Assembly (NCBI RefSeq): GCF_004684095.1
Contig: NZ_SRII01000001.1
Coordinates: 248,001-312,000 of the forward strand
DNA length: 64,000 nucleotides
Direction of reading: 5' to 3'
Source of the DNA: Hymenobacter sp. UV11
Lineage (GTDB): Bacteria; Bacteroidota; Bacteroidia; Cytophagales; Hymenobacteraceae
Both the position numbers and the translations under genes were made by a program. Shown piece by piece: positions 8,718 through 18,267 of this stretch. Position 1 is the stretch's first letter, and each line of letters starts with the position of its first letter. The notes under the pieces are model-generated. The model was not told the DNA's origin and searched no databases. It was given only the letters and a program-made list of their open reading frames with translations.

Positions 8718-9410
8718 ATGCGACCACGCCAGACTATTCTGCTGGGCCTGCTGCTGCTGGTGCCGGTGCTGGCGTTCTTGTTTCTCTACGGCTTCGGCCG
8801 CAATCATTACGCGCTGCCAACCTACTTGCCCGAGCGGGCGGACTCCGTCCGCTCGTCGGCCGGAGGGTGGCAGCGCGATACTGTTTTCCACCGGGTTCAG
8901 CCGTTTCGGCTGCTAACGGCTGCTGGCCGCTGGCTCACGAGTGCCGAGCTGGGCAAAGGGCTCTACGTGGTGCAGTTCTACGCGCCAGGGAGGGTAGGAG
9001 AGCCCGCGACCCGCGCCCTGGCCCGGATTCAGGAGCGCTTTCGACCTGAGCCGCGGGTGCGACTGGTTACGCTGGTTGCCACCGAGGCAACTGCCGCCGC
9101 CACCGAGGCCAACCTGGGGAAGCTAAGCGAGCAGTACGGCACTATCAGTGGTAAGTGGTTTTTTGGCGCGGCTCCGGCCGATACGTTGCGGCGATTGGCA
9201 CAGTACGAGTTTGGGCAAACTGCGCTGCTGCCCGCGCATTATCCCTTCCGACCGGCTACCGAGCCGGGGAACCTGCTGCCCGGCCAGCTGTTATTAGTAG
9301 ACGAAGCGCAGCACGTGCGCGGCTATTATGACGCTGCCGACAAGTATGAGGTCGAGCGGCTTATCACAGAGATTAACGTTTTGCTGTACACCTATGACGA
9401 CCGCCACTGA
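8718..9410 (+). CDS. SCO1/SenC-like thioredoxin-fold protein lacking the copper-binding cysteines
   Basis: The position (after subunit IV, before DUF420) and length (230 residues) are those of SCO, the membrane-anchored thioredoxin-fold chaperone that loads the CuA site. One N-terminal anchor is visible (residues about 7-25). At the place where SCO has the CxxxC copper motif after the first core strand, this protein reads VVQFYAPGRVGEPAT, and no cysteine occurs anywhere in the protein; the usual distal His is also not apparent. Copper loading by the normal mechanism is therefore unlikely. It could be a structural or redox-dead relative. It overlaps the next gene by 17 bases. Confidence 0.65.
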   Translation: MRPRQTILLGLLLLVPVLAFLFLYGFGRNHYALPTYLPERADSVRSSAGGWQRDTVFHRVQPFRLLTAAGRWLTSAELGKGLYVVQFYAPGRVGEPATRALARIQERFRPEPRVRLVTLVATEATAAATEANLGKLSEQYGTISGKWFFGAAPADTLRRLAQYEFGQTALLPAHYPFRPATEPGNLLPGQLLLVDEAQHVRGYYDAADKYEVERLITEINVLLYTYDDRH

Positions 9411-9975
9411 GCAGCTGCACCCACCCGTGCTGGAACCGGGCGACTATACCAAGTATAAGATTATCCTGGGTACGCTGGGAGTTGCGGTGCCGCTGCTAGT
9501 GGCCGTGATTTTCTACTTCAAGAATATCTTCCGGATTGAGGGCGCAGGGCCTTACCTGCACGCCTTGCCGGCCGTGAATGCCGTCCTGAACTCGCTGACA
9601 GCGATGGCCCTGCTGGTAGGCTACTACTTCATTCGGCAAAAGAATGTGTTGGCGCACCGTGCGGCTATGGGCAGTGCGTTTGCGCTGGGTGGGTTGTTTT
9701 TGATTTCCTACGTGGCTTACCACTCACAGGTCGAGAGCACCCACTTTGGGGGGGTAGGGTTTGTGCGTACGCTTTATTTTTTACTGCTGCTGACCCATAT
9801 CAGCCTCGCGGTAGTTACGGTAGCGCTGGTATTGTTTACGCTGTATTTTGCCCTCACTGGGCAGTATACCAAGCACAAGCGCATTGCCCGCTGGACCTTT
9901 CCCATCTGGCTCTACGTTTCCGTAACAGGAGTTATCGTTTACCTAATGATTGCGCCTTACTACCTGGCTGGGTAG
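9394..9975 (+). CDS. DUF420 membrane protein of the cytochrome oxidase cluster
   Basis: This 193-residue protein has five membrane segments and the DUF420 pattern: RKNVLAHRAAM-like RQKNVLAHRAAMGSAF near residue 83, SYVAYHS near 104 and YTKHKRIARWTFPIWLYVSVT near 153 (quoted in part). The histidines at the membrane faces resemble those of cytochrome oxidase accessory proteins, but no biochemical role is settled. The ATG at 9394 overlaps the end of the SCO-like gene; an open frame from 9328 lies wholly within that gene and is not family-like. Confidence 0.88.
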   Translation: MTTATEQLHPPVLEPGDYTKYKIILGTLGVAVPLLVAVIFYFKNIFRIEGAGPYLHALPAVNAVLNSLTAMALLVGYYFIRQKNVLAHRAAMGSAFALGGLFLISYVAYHSQVESTHFGGVGFVRTLYFLLLLTHISLAVVTVALVLFTLYFALTGQYTKHKRIARWTFPIWLYVSVTGVIVYLMIAPYYLAG

Positions 9976-10012
9976 CCATCGAACATTCTGCCCTCTTGAC
10001 CGTTGTAATCTT

Positions 10013-10258
10013 ATGAAAAAGCTGATTTTTAGTTTGATGCTGAGCCTGTTCGCTTTGGTGGCAGTGCTACCCGCCCAGGCCCAGTGCGTGATGTGCAAAA
10101 GCCAGGTGGAAGCCGCCCGCCAGGAACGCGACGACTACGATGTGGATGGCCTCAATAAAGGCATTGTGTATATGATGACCGTGCCCTACATCCTGATGGG
10201 AGCCGTGGGCTTCTTCTGGTATCGGCGGACGCACCCTAAGCGCCCCACCAAAATGTAG
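10013..10258 (+). CDS. Small exported membrane protein at the end of the oxidase cluster
   Basis: The 81-residue product begins MKKLIFSLMLSLFALVAVLPAQA, a clear signal peptide (quoted as start plus AQA end), then has CVMCKSQVEAAR with a CxxC pair, a short polar stretch and a single C-terminal membrane helix ending in basic residues. Small proteins of this type often close Bacteroidota cytochrome oxidase operons; I know of no assigned function. The CxxC just after the cleavage site suggests a redox or metal role. A frame open from 9950 would place non-family residues before the signal peptide, so the ATG at 10013 is taken. A terminator follows. Confidence 0.75.
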   Translation: MKKLIFSLMLSLFALVAVLPAQAQCVMCKSQVEAARQERDDYDVDGLNKGIVYMMTVPYILMGAVGFFWYRRTHPKRPTKM

Positions 10259-10278
10259 GCTTACCTCGCCAACATTGC

Positions 10279-10320
10279 AAGCCGCCGCTGCTGCCTCATG
10301 GGGTAGCAGCGGCGGCTTTT
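10279..10320 (+). terminator. Rho-independent terminator closing the oxidase cluster
   Basis: The stem aagccgccgctgctgcc pairs with ggtagcagcggcggctt across a short loop and is followed by TTTT on the + strand. It lies 20 bases after the small membrane protein gene and before the sensor kinase. Confidence 0.85.
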
Positions 10321-10405
10321 GCGTGAGCCGGAGGGGGTAGGAAGTCGGTGTGCGTAGTAGCTTGCAGTGGGTGGCCGGCTTGGTTTTTGTCCGGTTTGAG
10401 TTCGG

Positions 10406-13400
10406 TTGCTTTCGTTTTTAGCCTTGTCTTTGTTACTTCCCGCTCGCACATCCTTCATTCGCTTCTGGCCGCTGGCATTTCTGCTTTTGGCACTGGTGAG
10501 CTTTGGGTCCTGCTGGCTGGTGTATACCTACGGGCAGCTGAGCGGCACCAGCCCCATTTACCCCAACGCCGCGCGCCTGCAAAGCCTAGTGACGCAGGCC
10601 GCCGCCACGGCCGGCCGCGAAGCCGGTCACGTGGCCCTGGAGTGCCAGCCGCCCACTGCGCCCCAGTTTAGCCGCCTGCTGGCGCAGTGTTCCTACCCCA
10701 CCTTCGTAGCCGAAGAGGGCAGGGTAGTGGGTTGGTCGGCCTCGGGCCCCGAGCCCACGGCTACCGAGCTGGCCGACCCTACCCCCGAGCGCCTGTCGCA
10801 AACGGCGCTAGGCGAGTTTCTGGTGGTGCGCCGGGCGTTGGGGCCGGTGGTAGTGCTGGCCTACATACCGCTGGCGCGGCACTACGGCATCAGCAACCGC
10901 TACCTGCGCGAGGGGGCCGAGCCCGCGCTGCTGCAAGGGCTTCAAGTGCAGGTGCAGGCAGCGCGCATTTTGCCCGGTGAAACCAACGGGCTGGTGGCGG
11001 CGCTGGTCGATTCGCAGGGACACTACCTGTTTTCGGTGGTGCAGCTGCCGGGCAGCGTGGTGGCGGGGCGGCTACTGCCGCTGCTGCTGCTGCTGCTGGG
11101 CATTGCGTTTTACACGGTGGGGTGGCTGGGCCTGGCCTGGCGCTGGTGGCAGCAGGAGCGGGTAGGGCTGGCCATGCTGGCGCTGGCGGGTACCCCGCTG
11201 GCCCTGCGCGTGGCGCTGCTCTATCTGAGTCTGCCCTACGCCTGGCTGGAGCTGCCGCTGTTTGACCCGCGCGTGTACGCCGTGTCGGGCCTGGCGCCAT
11301 CGCTGGGCGACTTGCTGCTGAACGGGGTGCTGGCGCTGCTGCTGGCCGGCGCCTCGGTGGTGGTCAATCGCCACTATCGGCTGCCCACGCGGGCCCAGCA
11401 AGCGCCCGTGGGCCGCTGGGGTATTCCGGCGCTGCTGGGGCTGGTGGCAGCGGTAGTGGGGCTCTACAGCTACTACGCCAGCGCGTTCAGCAACAGTCAG
11501 CTTAGCCTCGATATCACCCAGAGCATGCAGGTGAGCAGCTTCCGGCTGGTGCTGGTGCTGGCCGTGCTGCTGCACACGGCGGCGTTTGTGACGGGCTTTT
11601 ACCTGTGGACCGGGCTGCTGGCGCCCGACCTGCGCCGCCTGCCGCGCCGGCCGCTGCTGTGGGGCGGCCTGGCGCTGGCGGCCACGCTGCTGGGGGTAGG
11701 GGCGCTGCTGCACCAGGTTTTGCTGCTGTTGCCCGGCATGACCTGCCTATACCTAATGCTGGTGCGGCTGGGCGAGCTGCACTACCGGCCTACCCAGGGG
11801 CCGCCACGCTACCTGCTGCTGCTGCTGCTGTTGGCCCTTTCCTCGGCGGTGGGGGCCACAGCGCTGTATGGGCAGTTTGAGCGCCAGTTGCTGCTGGATA
11901 AACAACGGCTTGCGGGTAATTTATTGGTGGATAATGACTTGCAGGGAGAGTTTTTGCTAGGCCAGCGGCTGCGGCAGCTGGCGGCCGACCCTGTTATTGC
12001 CCGCCTGCTGATGGGTAAGCCCGTGCGTACGGAGGCCGTGCGCCGCCGCATCGAGCGCCAGTATTTGCGCACGTATTTCGACAAGTACGAAGAGTCGGTT
12101 GACCTGTTTGACCCCGAGGGCCAGCCGGTGGGCGGCGAGGCCGACGACTCGCTGACCTTCAACCAAACCCGCGTCGAGCTTTCGCGCACGGCTACCCCCA
12201 CCGACCAGCCCGGCGTGTATTTGCTGAAATCGGATAATTCCTTCAGCTCGCGGCGCTACGTGGCGGTGGTGCCCGTGACGCTACCCGCGCCGGGTGGCAT
12301 CGGCCCGCCTACCCCGGCGGGTACTATCCTACTCACGCTTAGCCTCAAGCAGTTGGCCAGCTACAGCGTGTTGCCTGAGTTGTTGGTAGACCAGAAATTC
12401 TTCCAGCCCGGCCTGGCCACCGACCTCAGCTACGCCGGCTACTCGCAGGGACGAATGGTGTACAGTGAGGGTGATTTTGACTACGCTAACCTGCTACCCC
12501 CCGCCTTGCTGCGCGACCCTCGAATATACGAAAATGGCTTGGTAGTCAGTGATTTTCACCACCTGGCCATGCGCGACGCCAGTGGCCGGCGCATTGTGGT
12601 GGTCACGACGGCCACATACTCACTGGCCGACTGGTTTTCCAATTTCTCTTTCCAATTGTTGCTCAACGTGCTGGTGTGGCTGCTGGCGGGCGGGGCCTAC
12701 GTGCTGGGGCGGCGCGGCGGCTGGGGCGTGCGCTTCAACTTCAGCGCCCGCATTCAGCTGCTGCTCAACTTAGGTATTCTCATTCCGCTGCTGGTGGTGA
12801 GCTTGGCCACGGCCAGCCAGGTGATTTCGGGCTACCGCCGCGACCTGCGCCGCACCTACGAGCGCCGCGGCCACATTGCCCTCGAAAGCCTGTTGCGCCG
12901 CCGCGACCAGCTCAGCGACACCACCGCCCGGCCGGTGCTCACGGCGCTGGCCCGCAACGTGGCCGCCCTCACCGAAACCGACCTCAACCTCTACGACGCG
13001 CGCGGCGAGCTGCTAGTGAGCTCGCAGCCGCTCATTTTTGAGGCGGGCCTGCTGGGGCCGCTGCTCAATCCGCAGGCCATTATCGACCTGCGTGAGCGGG
13101 GCCTGAGCCGCACGCTGCTCACCGAGCGGGCGGGCACGCTCTCGTTTAGCTCGCTCTACCTGCCGGTGCGGGCCGCCAGTGTGGATGGGCCGGCCGGGCC
13201 GGTGCTGGGCTACGTGGGCATTCCGTTCTTTGACTCGCAGAAGGAGCTGGATAGCAAGCTGACGGAGTTGTTTACGACCATCCTCAACATCTTCACGCTC
13301 ATGTTCCTAGTGTTTCTGGGACTGGCATTTCTGGCCACGCGCCAGCTCACGGCGCCGCTCAAGCTGCTGACGCAGCGCCTGATGCGCACTACCCTCACCG

Positions 13401-14203
13401 GCCGCAACGAGATGCTCGACTACCGCAGCAGCGACGACGAAATCGGCCTGCTCGTGAGCGAATACAATGCCATGCTCGGTAAGCTCGAAGCCAGCAAGCG
13501 CGAGCTGGCCGCCCAGGAAAAAGAAGCCGCCTGGCGCGAGATGGCCCGCCAAGTAGCCCACGAAATCAAGAATCCGCTCACGCCCATGAAGCTGAGCCTG
13601 CAATACTTACAAAAAGCCATTGCCGAGCGGCGCCCCAATGCGGAGGAGTTGATTGGCCGCATTTCCCAGACGCTCATCACCCAGATTGACGTGCTCTCGG
13701 ACATCGCCACCTCGTTCAGCACCTTCACCAACCTGCCCGCCATGCGCCCCACGCGCCTCGACGTGACGGCCGTGCTGCGGCAGTGCGCCAACCTGTTTCG
13801 GGAGCAGGATGGTGGCAGCCGCGTAGACCTGGACCTGGCCCTACCCCCCGACGGCACCTTCACCGTCTTTGCCGATGAAAGCCTGCTGGTGCGTACCTTC
13901 AACAACCTGCTGCTCAATGCCAAGCAGGCCGTGCCGCCCGGCCGCTCGCCCAGCCAGCGCGTGGCCCTGCGCCCCGAGGGCCCCGGCCACGTGCTCATCA
14001 CCATCACCGACAATGGCGCGGGCATTCCGGAAGAAGTGAGGGAAAATATCTTCCGGCCCAACTTCACTACCAAGGCTACCGGCTCGGGCATTGGCCTGGC
14101 GGTGGCTAAGCGCGGCATCGAGAGCGCCGGCGGCCGCATCTGGTTCGAGACGGAAGAGGGGGTAGGGACGACGTTTTTTATTGAGCTGCCGCTGGCGGGG
14201 TAG
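10406..14203 (+). CDS. Very large NtrY-like sensor histidine kinase
   Basis: The 1265-residue protein has a long membrane-rich N-terminal half (roughly 12 hydrophobic segments up to residue 480), an extracytoplasmic region, a further membrane segment near 755, a second extracytoplasmic segment, a membrane helix with HAMP near 960-1030 and a C-terminal kinase. The phosphoacceptor motif is VAHEIKNPLTPMKLS (His near residue 1051), and the ATP-binding boxes are NNLLLNAKQAV, DNGAGIP and GSGIGLAVAKR. The EIKNPLTP form is typical of NtrY. No response regulator gene lies beside it, so its partner is elsewhere. The start used is a TTG at 10406; there is no ATG before the first helix, so the true start is uncertain by some residues. 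Confidence 0.85.
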   Translation: MLSFLALSLLLPARTSFIRFWPLAFLLLALVSFGSCWLVYTYGQLSGTSPIYPNAARLQSLVTQAAATAGREAGHVALECQPPTAPQFSRLLAQCSYPTFVAEEGRVVGWSASGPEPTATELADPTPERLSQTALGEFLVVRRALGPVVVLAYIPLARHYGISNRYLREGAEPALLQGLQVQVQAARILPGETNGLVAALVDSQGHYLFSVVQLPGSVVAGRLLPLLLLLLGIAFYTVGWLGLAWRWWQQERVGLAMLALAGTPLALRVALLYLSLPYAWLELPLFDPRVYAVSGLAPSLGDLLLNGVLALLLAGASVVVNRHYRLPTRAQQAPVGRWGIPALLGLVAAVVGLYSYYASAFSNSQLSLDITQSMQVSSFRLVLVLAVLLHTAAFVTGFYLWTGLLAPDLRRLPRRPLLWGGLALAATLLGVGALLHQVLLLLPGMTCLYLMLVRLGELHYRPTQGPPRYLLLLLLLALSSAVGATALYGQFERQLLLDKQRLAGNLLVDNDLQGEFLLGQRLRQLAADPVIARLLMGKPVRTEAVRRRIERQYLRTYFDKYEESVDLFDPEGQPVGGEADDSLTFNQTRVELSRTATPTDQPGVYLLKSDNSFSSRRYVAVVPVTLPAPGGIGPPTPAGTILLTLSLKQLASYSVLPELLVDQKFFQPGLATDLSYAGYSQGRMVYSEGDFDYANLLPPALLRDPRIYENGLVVSDFHHLAMRDASGRRIVVVTTATYSLADWFSNFSFQLLLNVLVWLLAGGAYVLGRRGGWGVRFNFSARIQLLLNLGILIPLLVVSLATASQVISGYRRDLRRTYERRGHIALESLLRRRDQLSDTTARPVLTALARNVAALTETDLNLYDARGELLVSSQPLIFEAGLLGPLLNPQAIIDLRERGLSRTLLTERAGTLSFSSLYLPVRAASVDGPAGPVLGYVGIPFFDSQKELDSKLTELFTTILNIFTLMFLVFLGLAFLATRQLTAPLKLLTQRLMRTTLTGRNEMLDYRSSDDEIGLLVSEYNAMLGKLEASKRELAAQEKEAAWREMARQVAHEIKNPLTPMKLSLQYLQKAIAERRPNAEELIGRISQTLITQIDVLSDIATSFSTFTNLPAMRPTRLDVTAVLRQCANLFREQDGGSRVDLDLALPPDGTFTVFADESLLVRTFNNLLLNAKQAVPPGRSPSQRVALRPEGPGHVLITITDNGAGIPEEVRENIFRPNFTTKATGSGIGLAVAKRGIESAGGRIWFETEEGVGTTFFIELPLAG

Positions 14204-14309
14204 TGTAGGGGTTGGCTTGATTTTCGACCAAAAATCGGCAACCTCCAACCTCGGCGGCACGAATCGGCACGCAGCGCGCGTTACGCCAGCTCGTCCCGAA
14301 ATTTAGTCT

Positions 14310-17300
14310 ATGATTCGTCGTTTACGCTGTGTGCCGCTGCTATGGGTAGGGCTGCTGGCGGCCCTGTGGCTGCTGGCCGCCCGGCCACTGCGGGCACAGC
14401 AAACGACGCCAGCCCCGTCCACGGCGGCCCCTACCCCCCCCGCTGCGGTTAAAGTTGCCTTACCCGCCGCGCCCGAGCCAGGGCCACCCAGCACGCGGCG
14501 CTGCCGCTACCTGCGCCTGGTGCCGGGCCGCGACACCACCAGCTTCGCCCTCAGCGATACGCTCACTATCGTGCCGGCTTCGGTGGTGGCCGATGGGCAG
14601 TCGGTGGCGTATGATGCGCGGCTCGACCGCTACCAGCTGGTGCGGCCCGCTCCGCGCGACAGCCTCGGCGCCCCGCGGCCCGACTCGGTGCTGCTGTGCT
14701 ACCGCGTGCTGCCGCTGCCGCTGCTGCGCGCCCGCTACCGCCGCCCGCGCGGCCTCATGGATACGCTCGACTTCCGGGACCGGCCCATGCTGCGGGTGGA
14801 AGATTTTTCGCAGAAAGAGCAGATACTGAGCACGCCGGGAATCAGTAAGACCGGTAATTTGAGCCGGGGCATTTCGTTTGGTAATACGCAGAACGTATTT
14901 GTGAACTCGGCGCTGAACCTGCAGCTGGAGGGGCAGTTGACGGAGAATATTCGCCTCACGGCGGCGATTTCGGACCAGAACGTGCCGTTTCAGCCCGAGG
15001 GGAATACGCAGACGCTGCAGCAGTTCGACAAAATCTACATCACCCTCACCGGCCCGCAGTGGAACCTGACGGCCGGCGACGTGGTGCTGCGCAACAAGCC
15101 CGACTACTTCCTGCGCTATTACAAGAATATCCAGGGCGCGGCCATCGAGGCCAACCTGGGCGCGCCCGGCCCGCAGCCGCTGCAGGCCGGCACCACCAAT
15201 AACAGCGTGAGCAACGCGCCGCCCTCGTCGTTCACGACCTACACCAACGGCGTGACCACCAACAGCGCCGCACCCGCCGGCTCGGCCACCGCGCCGCTGC
15301 TGCCGCCCACCGCCGGCGTGCCGCCCGGCCAGCCGATGCCCGGCGCGCCGGCCGCCGGCCCGGCCGGCACCGGCAGCGTAACGGTGCTCGATAAATTGGG
15401 CCAGATTCGGTCCTCGACGCTGGTGGCGGGGGGGGTAGCGAAGGGCAAATTTGCCAGCATCGACCTCACCCCGATTGATAACGTGCAGGGCCCGTATCGC
15501 CTCACGGGGCCCAATGGCGAGCAGTTTATCATCGTGTTGGCCGGCTCGGAGCGGGTGTACCTCGATGGCCGGCTGCAAACGCGGGGCTTCGATTTTGACT
15601 ACGTGGTCGATTATAACTTGGCTGAAATCACGTTTTCGCCCCGCCACCTCATCACCAGCAACTCGCGCCTGAAAGTTGATTTCGAGTATTCCGACCTCAA
15701 CTACTCGCGCTCGCTCTACACGCTGAGCCACTACCAGCAAATTGGCAAGCTGAACCTACGCGGCAATTTCTACCAAGAATCGGACAACCCCGATGCCACC
15801 GCCAACCTCAGCCTCTCGTACCAGGACCGCCAACTGCTGCGCGGCGCCGGCAACGTGTCGGTGGTATCGGCGCCGGGCGCCGACTCGGCGGCCTTCACCC
15901 GCTCGGTGGTGCAGTACAACCGCGTGGCGCAGCTTAATACCACCACCGGCCTGCGCGAGTACGTGTACGTGTATGCCCGCGACTCCTTGCGCGGGGTGTA
16001 CACGGTGCGCTTCACGCAGGTGGGTGCGGGGCTGGGTAGCTACGTTTTGAGCACCAGCCCGGCCGACGTGAACGCCAACGGCCGCGTGTACAAGCACGCG
16101 GGCAAAAACCAGGGCGACTACCAGCCGGTGCGCCTCATCCCTACCCCCCTGCTCAAGCAGATGGCCACGGCCGGGGCCACGTTTCAACTCGACCCAACCA
16201 CGGCGGTATTCGTGGACCTGGCCACCTCGCAGCTGCAGCGCAACCGCTTCGACAGCACCGGCACCCGCAGCCAGAGCGGCGGGGCCATGCGCCTAGGCTA
16301 CACCGTGCAAGACCGTGCCCTGCCTACCTGGGCGCCGGCCGCGCTACGCAACTACCGCCTGCGCTCGGCCCTCGACTACGAGTACACCAAGCCCGGTTTT
16401 TCGCCGATTGACCGCTACCGCGACATCGAGTTTGACCGCAACTGGAGCGCCGCCAGCACCGCCAACGCCACCACGGCCGCGCCCAAAGAAGACAATATCT
16501 TCAACTTTGCCGTGGGCCTGAGCCGCGACGCCGCCCACGCCATCAACTACCGCGTGAGCCGGCGCTACCGGCCCGGCGAGGTGAGCGGCGTGCAACAGTG
16601 GCTCGATGTGGCCCAGCAGGTGGGCCGGCTCGACGTGCGCGGCTCGCTGTTTGTGCTCAACTCGCAGGCCGGGCGGTTCCACTCCAACTGGGCGCGCGGC
16701 GAGGCCACCGTGCGCTACGGGGGGGGTAGGGTCATTCCGAGCTACACCTATCGGTTTGACAAAAACAAGGTGGTCTCGCCGCTGGGCGATACCATCCGGT
16801 CGGCCAATTACTTCGACGAGCACACCTTCGCCCTACAAAGCCCCGATACCGGCCGCACCCGCTACGGCCTCAGCTACGGCTTCCGGCAGGACCGCACGCC
16901 CACCGCCGAGCAGAACAACCTGCAGGTGCACAACCAGTCGCAGACTGTGCAGGGCAACCTGAGCACCCGCCTCAGCAAAAACCAGGACCTGCGCATCGTG
17001 GCCACCTACCGCGATGTGAACCTGGTGAGCCAGCCCGACAGCGCCCGCCAACGCAATATTCTGGGCAAAATCGACCACTCGCTCAGCCTGCTCCAAAACC
17101 AGATTCGCTCCGAGCTGACCTACAGCGTGCAAACCGGCCGCGAGCTGAAGCGTGACTTCTCGTTTGTGGCCGTGCCCGCCGGCCAAGGCACCCACTACTA
17201 TGCCGGCGACCTCAACAAGAACGGCGTGCAGGATAAAGACGAGTTTCTGGAAGCCCAAACCACTGATGCCCAGTACCGCACCTACATCAAGGTGTACCTG

Positions 17301-18191
17301 CCCACCAACGACTATATCACGGCTTACCAAAACCGCCTCAGCTACCGCCTCACCGTGAACGCGCCCCGCGGCTGGCGCGAGGCCGGCGGCTGGCAGGCCG
17401 CGGTGGCCCGCTTCAGCAGCGTGAGCAGCGTCACGGTGGACAGGCGCACCACCAGCCCTACCCTCCTCAACCGGCTCAGCCCGTTCAGCTACGGCAAGGA
17501 AGACGACAAGCTATTGGCGTTTAATCAATTGCTGCGTAATACGCTGTATTTCAACCGTGCCAATCCTATTTTCGGCGCCGAGCTAACCTTGCAGCAAACC
17601 CAACAGAAAACGCTGCTCACGGAGGGCTTCGACCTGCGCAACCTCAAGTCCCAGAGCTTGTTGCTGCGCCGCACGTTGGCGCAGTCGTTCACGGGCCGCC
17701 TCACCGTGGCGCGCGACATTCGGGAGGCCCAGGCCACGTATTCCATCGACCCCACCAGCTCCAGCTACCGCAATTTCAGCCTGCTCATCTACACCGTGCA
17801 GCCCGAAATCAGCTACCAGCCCAGCCCGGCGCTGCGCCTCACCGGCTCGCTGCTGCACACCGCCAAGGGCAACACCTGGGCCGCCCGCGTGCGCGATACC
17901 AACGGCACCTTCGACGACCTGGGCCTCGAAGCCCGCGTGAGCCAGGTGAGCAAGCGCACCGTCACGGCCGCCACCCACGTCACGCGCGTGAGCTTCGCCG
18001 GCGACCAAGCCTCCGTAGTAGCCCTCGAAGTATTGCAGGCCCTGCGCCCCGGCACCAACTACACCTGGAACCTCAACCTGGAGCAGCGCCTCACCAACGG
18101 CCTGAATATCAACGTAGCCTACGACGGCCGCAAAGCCAGCGGCTCCAACATCGTGCATACGGGTAGGATGCAGGTGGCCGTGCTGTTTTAG
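14310..18191 (+). CDS. Large outer-membrane beta-barrel protein, function unknown
   Basis: The 1293-residue product has a signal peptide (hydrophobic residues about 8-25, cleavage after LRAQ). Near residue 180 it contains LSRGISFGNTQNVFVNS and then a region with SDQNVPFQPEGNTQTLQQFD, which resembles the conserved core of a family of large Bacteroidota surface proteins related in part to SprA-type barrels. The rest shows alternating beta-strand patterns up to a C-terminus ending in MQVAVLF, with a terminal Phe as in barrel proteins. A Pro/Ala/Gly/Thr-rich low-complexity insert lies near residues 290-355. It follows the kinase by 106 bases. I infer an outer-membrane location; a substrate or partner is not known. 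Confidence 0.7.
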   Translation: MIRRLRCVPLLWVGLLAALWLLAARPLRAQQTTPAPSTAAPTPPAAVKVALPAAPEPGPPSTRRCRYLRLVPGRDTTSFALSDTLTIVPASVVADGQSVAYDARLDRYQLVRPAPRDSLGAPRPDSVLLCYRVLPLPLLRARYRRPRGLMDTLDFRDRPMLRVEDFSQKEQILSTPGISKTGNLSRGISFGNTQNVFVNSALNLQLEGQLTENIRLTAAISDQNVPFQPEGNTQTLQQFDKIYITLTGPQWNLTAGDVVLRNKPDYFLRYYKNIQGAAIEANLGAPGPQPLQAGTTNNSVSNAPPSSFTTYTNGVTTNSAAPAGSATAPLLPPTAGVPPGQPMPGAPAAGPAGTGSVTVLDKLGQIRSSTLVAGGVAKGKFASIDLTPIDNVQGPYRLTGPNGEQFIIVLAGSERVYLDGRLQTRGFDFDYVVDYNLAEITFSPRHLITSNSRLKVDFEYSDLNYSRSLYTLSHYQQIGKLNLRGNFYQESDNPDATANLSLSYQDRQLLRGAGNVSVVSAPGADSAAFTRSVVQYNRVAQLNTTTGLREYVYVYARDSLRGVYTVRFTQVGAGLGSYVLSTSPADVNANGRVYKHAGKNQGDYQPVRLIPTPLLKQMATAGATFQLDPTTAVFVDLATSQLQRNRFDSTGTRSQSGGAMRLGYTVQDRALPTWAPAALRNYRLRSALDYEYTKPGFSPIDRYRDIEFDRNWSAASTANATTAAPKEDNIFNFAVGLSRDAAHAINYRVSRRYRPGEVSGVQQWLDVAQQVGRLDVRGSLFVLNSQAGRFHSNWARGEATVRYGGGRVIPSYTYRFDKNKVVSPLGDTIRSANYFDEHTFALQSPDTGRTRYGLSYGFRQDRTPTAEQNNLQVHNQSQTVQGNLSTRLSKNQDLRIVATYRDVNLVSQPDSARQRNILGKIDHSLSLLQNQIRSELTYSVQTGRELKRDFSFVAVPAGQGTHYYAGDLNKNGVQDKDEFLEAQTTDAQYRTYIKVYLPTNDYITAYQNRLSYRLTVNAPRGWREAGGWQAAVARFSSVSSVTVDRRTTSPTLLNRLSPFSYGKEDDKLLAFNQLLRNTLYFNRANPIFGAELTLQQTQQKTLLTEGFDLRNLKSQSLLLRRTLAQSFTGRLTVARDIREAQATYSIDPTSSSYRNFSLLIYTVQPEISYQPSPALRLTGSLLHTAKGNTWAARVRDTNGTFDDLGLEARVSQVSKRTVTAATHVTRVSFAGDQASVVALEVLQALRPGTNYTWNLNLEQRLTNGLNINVAYDGRKASGSNIVHTGRMQVAVLF

Positions 18192-18207
18192 GGTCGAGTA
18201 AAAGAAA

Positions 18208-18239
18208 AACTCCCTTGCAGAGTAAGCCGCAAGGGAGTT
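18208..18239 (-). terminator. Convergent terminator hairpin
   Basis: The arms aactcccttgc and gcaagggagtt form an 11-bp stem with a ten-base loop. Read on the - strand the stem is followed by TTTTTCTTTTA, the right polarity for the - strand genes that end at 18268 or 18576; it can also act for the + strand outer-membrane protein that ends at 18191. Confidence 0.75.
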
Positions 18240-18267
18240 GCTAAGCAATGCGTCAGCCTGCCTAAAG

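Noticed and set aside
14460-15740. Open frame of about 425 codons on the - strand opposite the large outer-membrane protein
   Set aside because: Arg/Ala/Val-rich shadow of the + strand gene, whose signal peptide and conserved core are clear.
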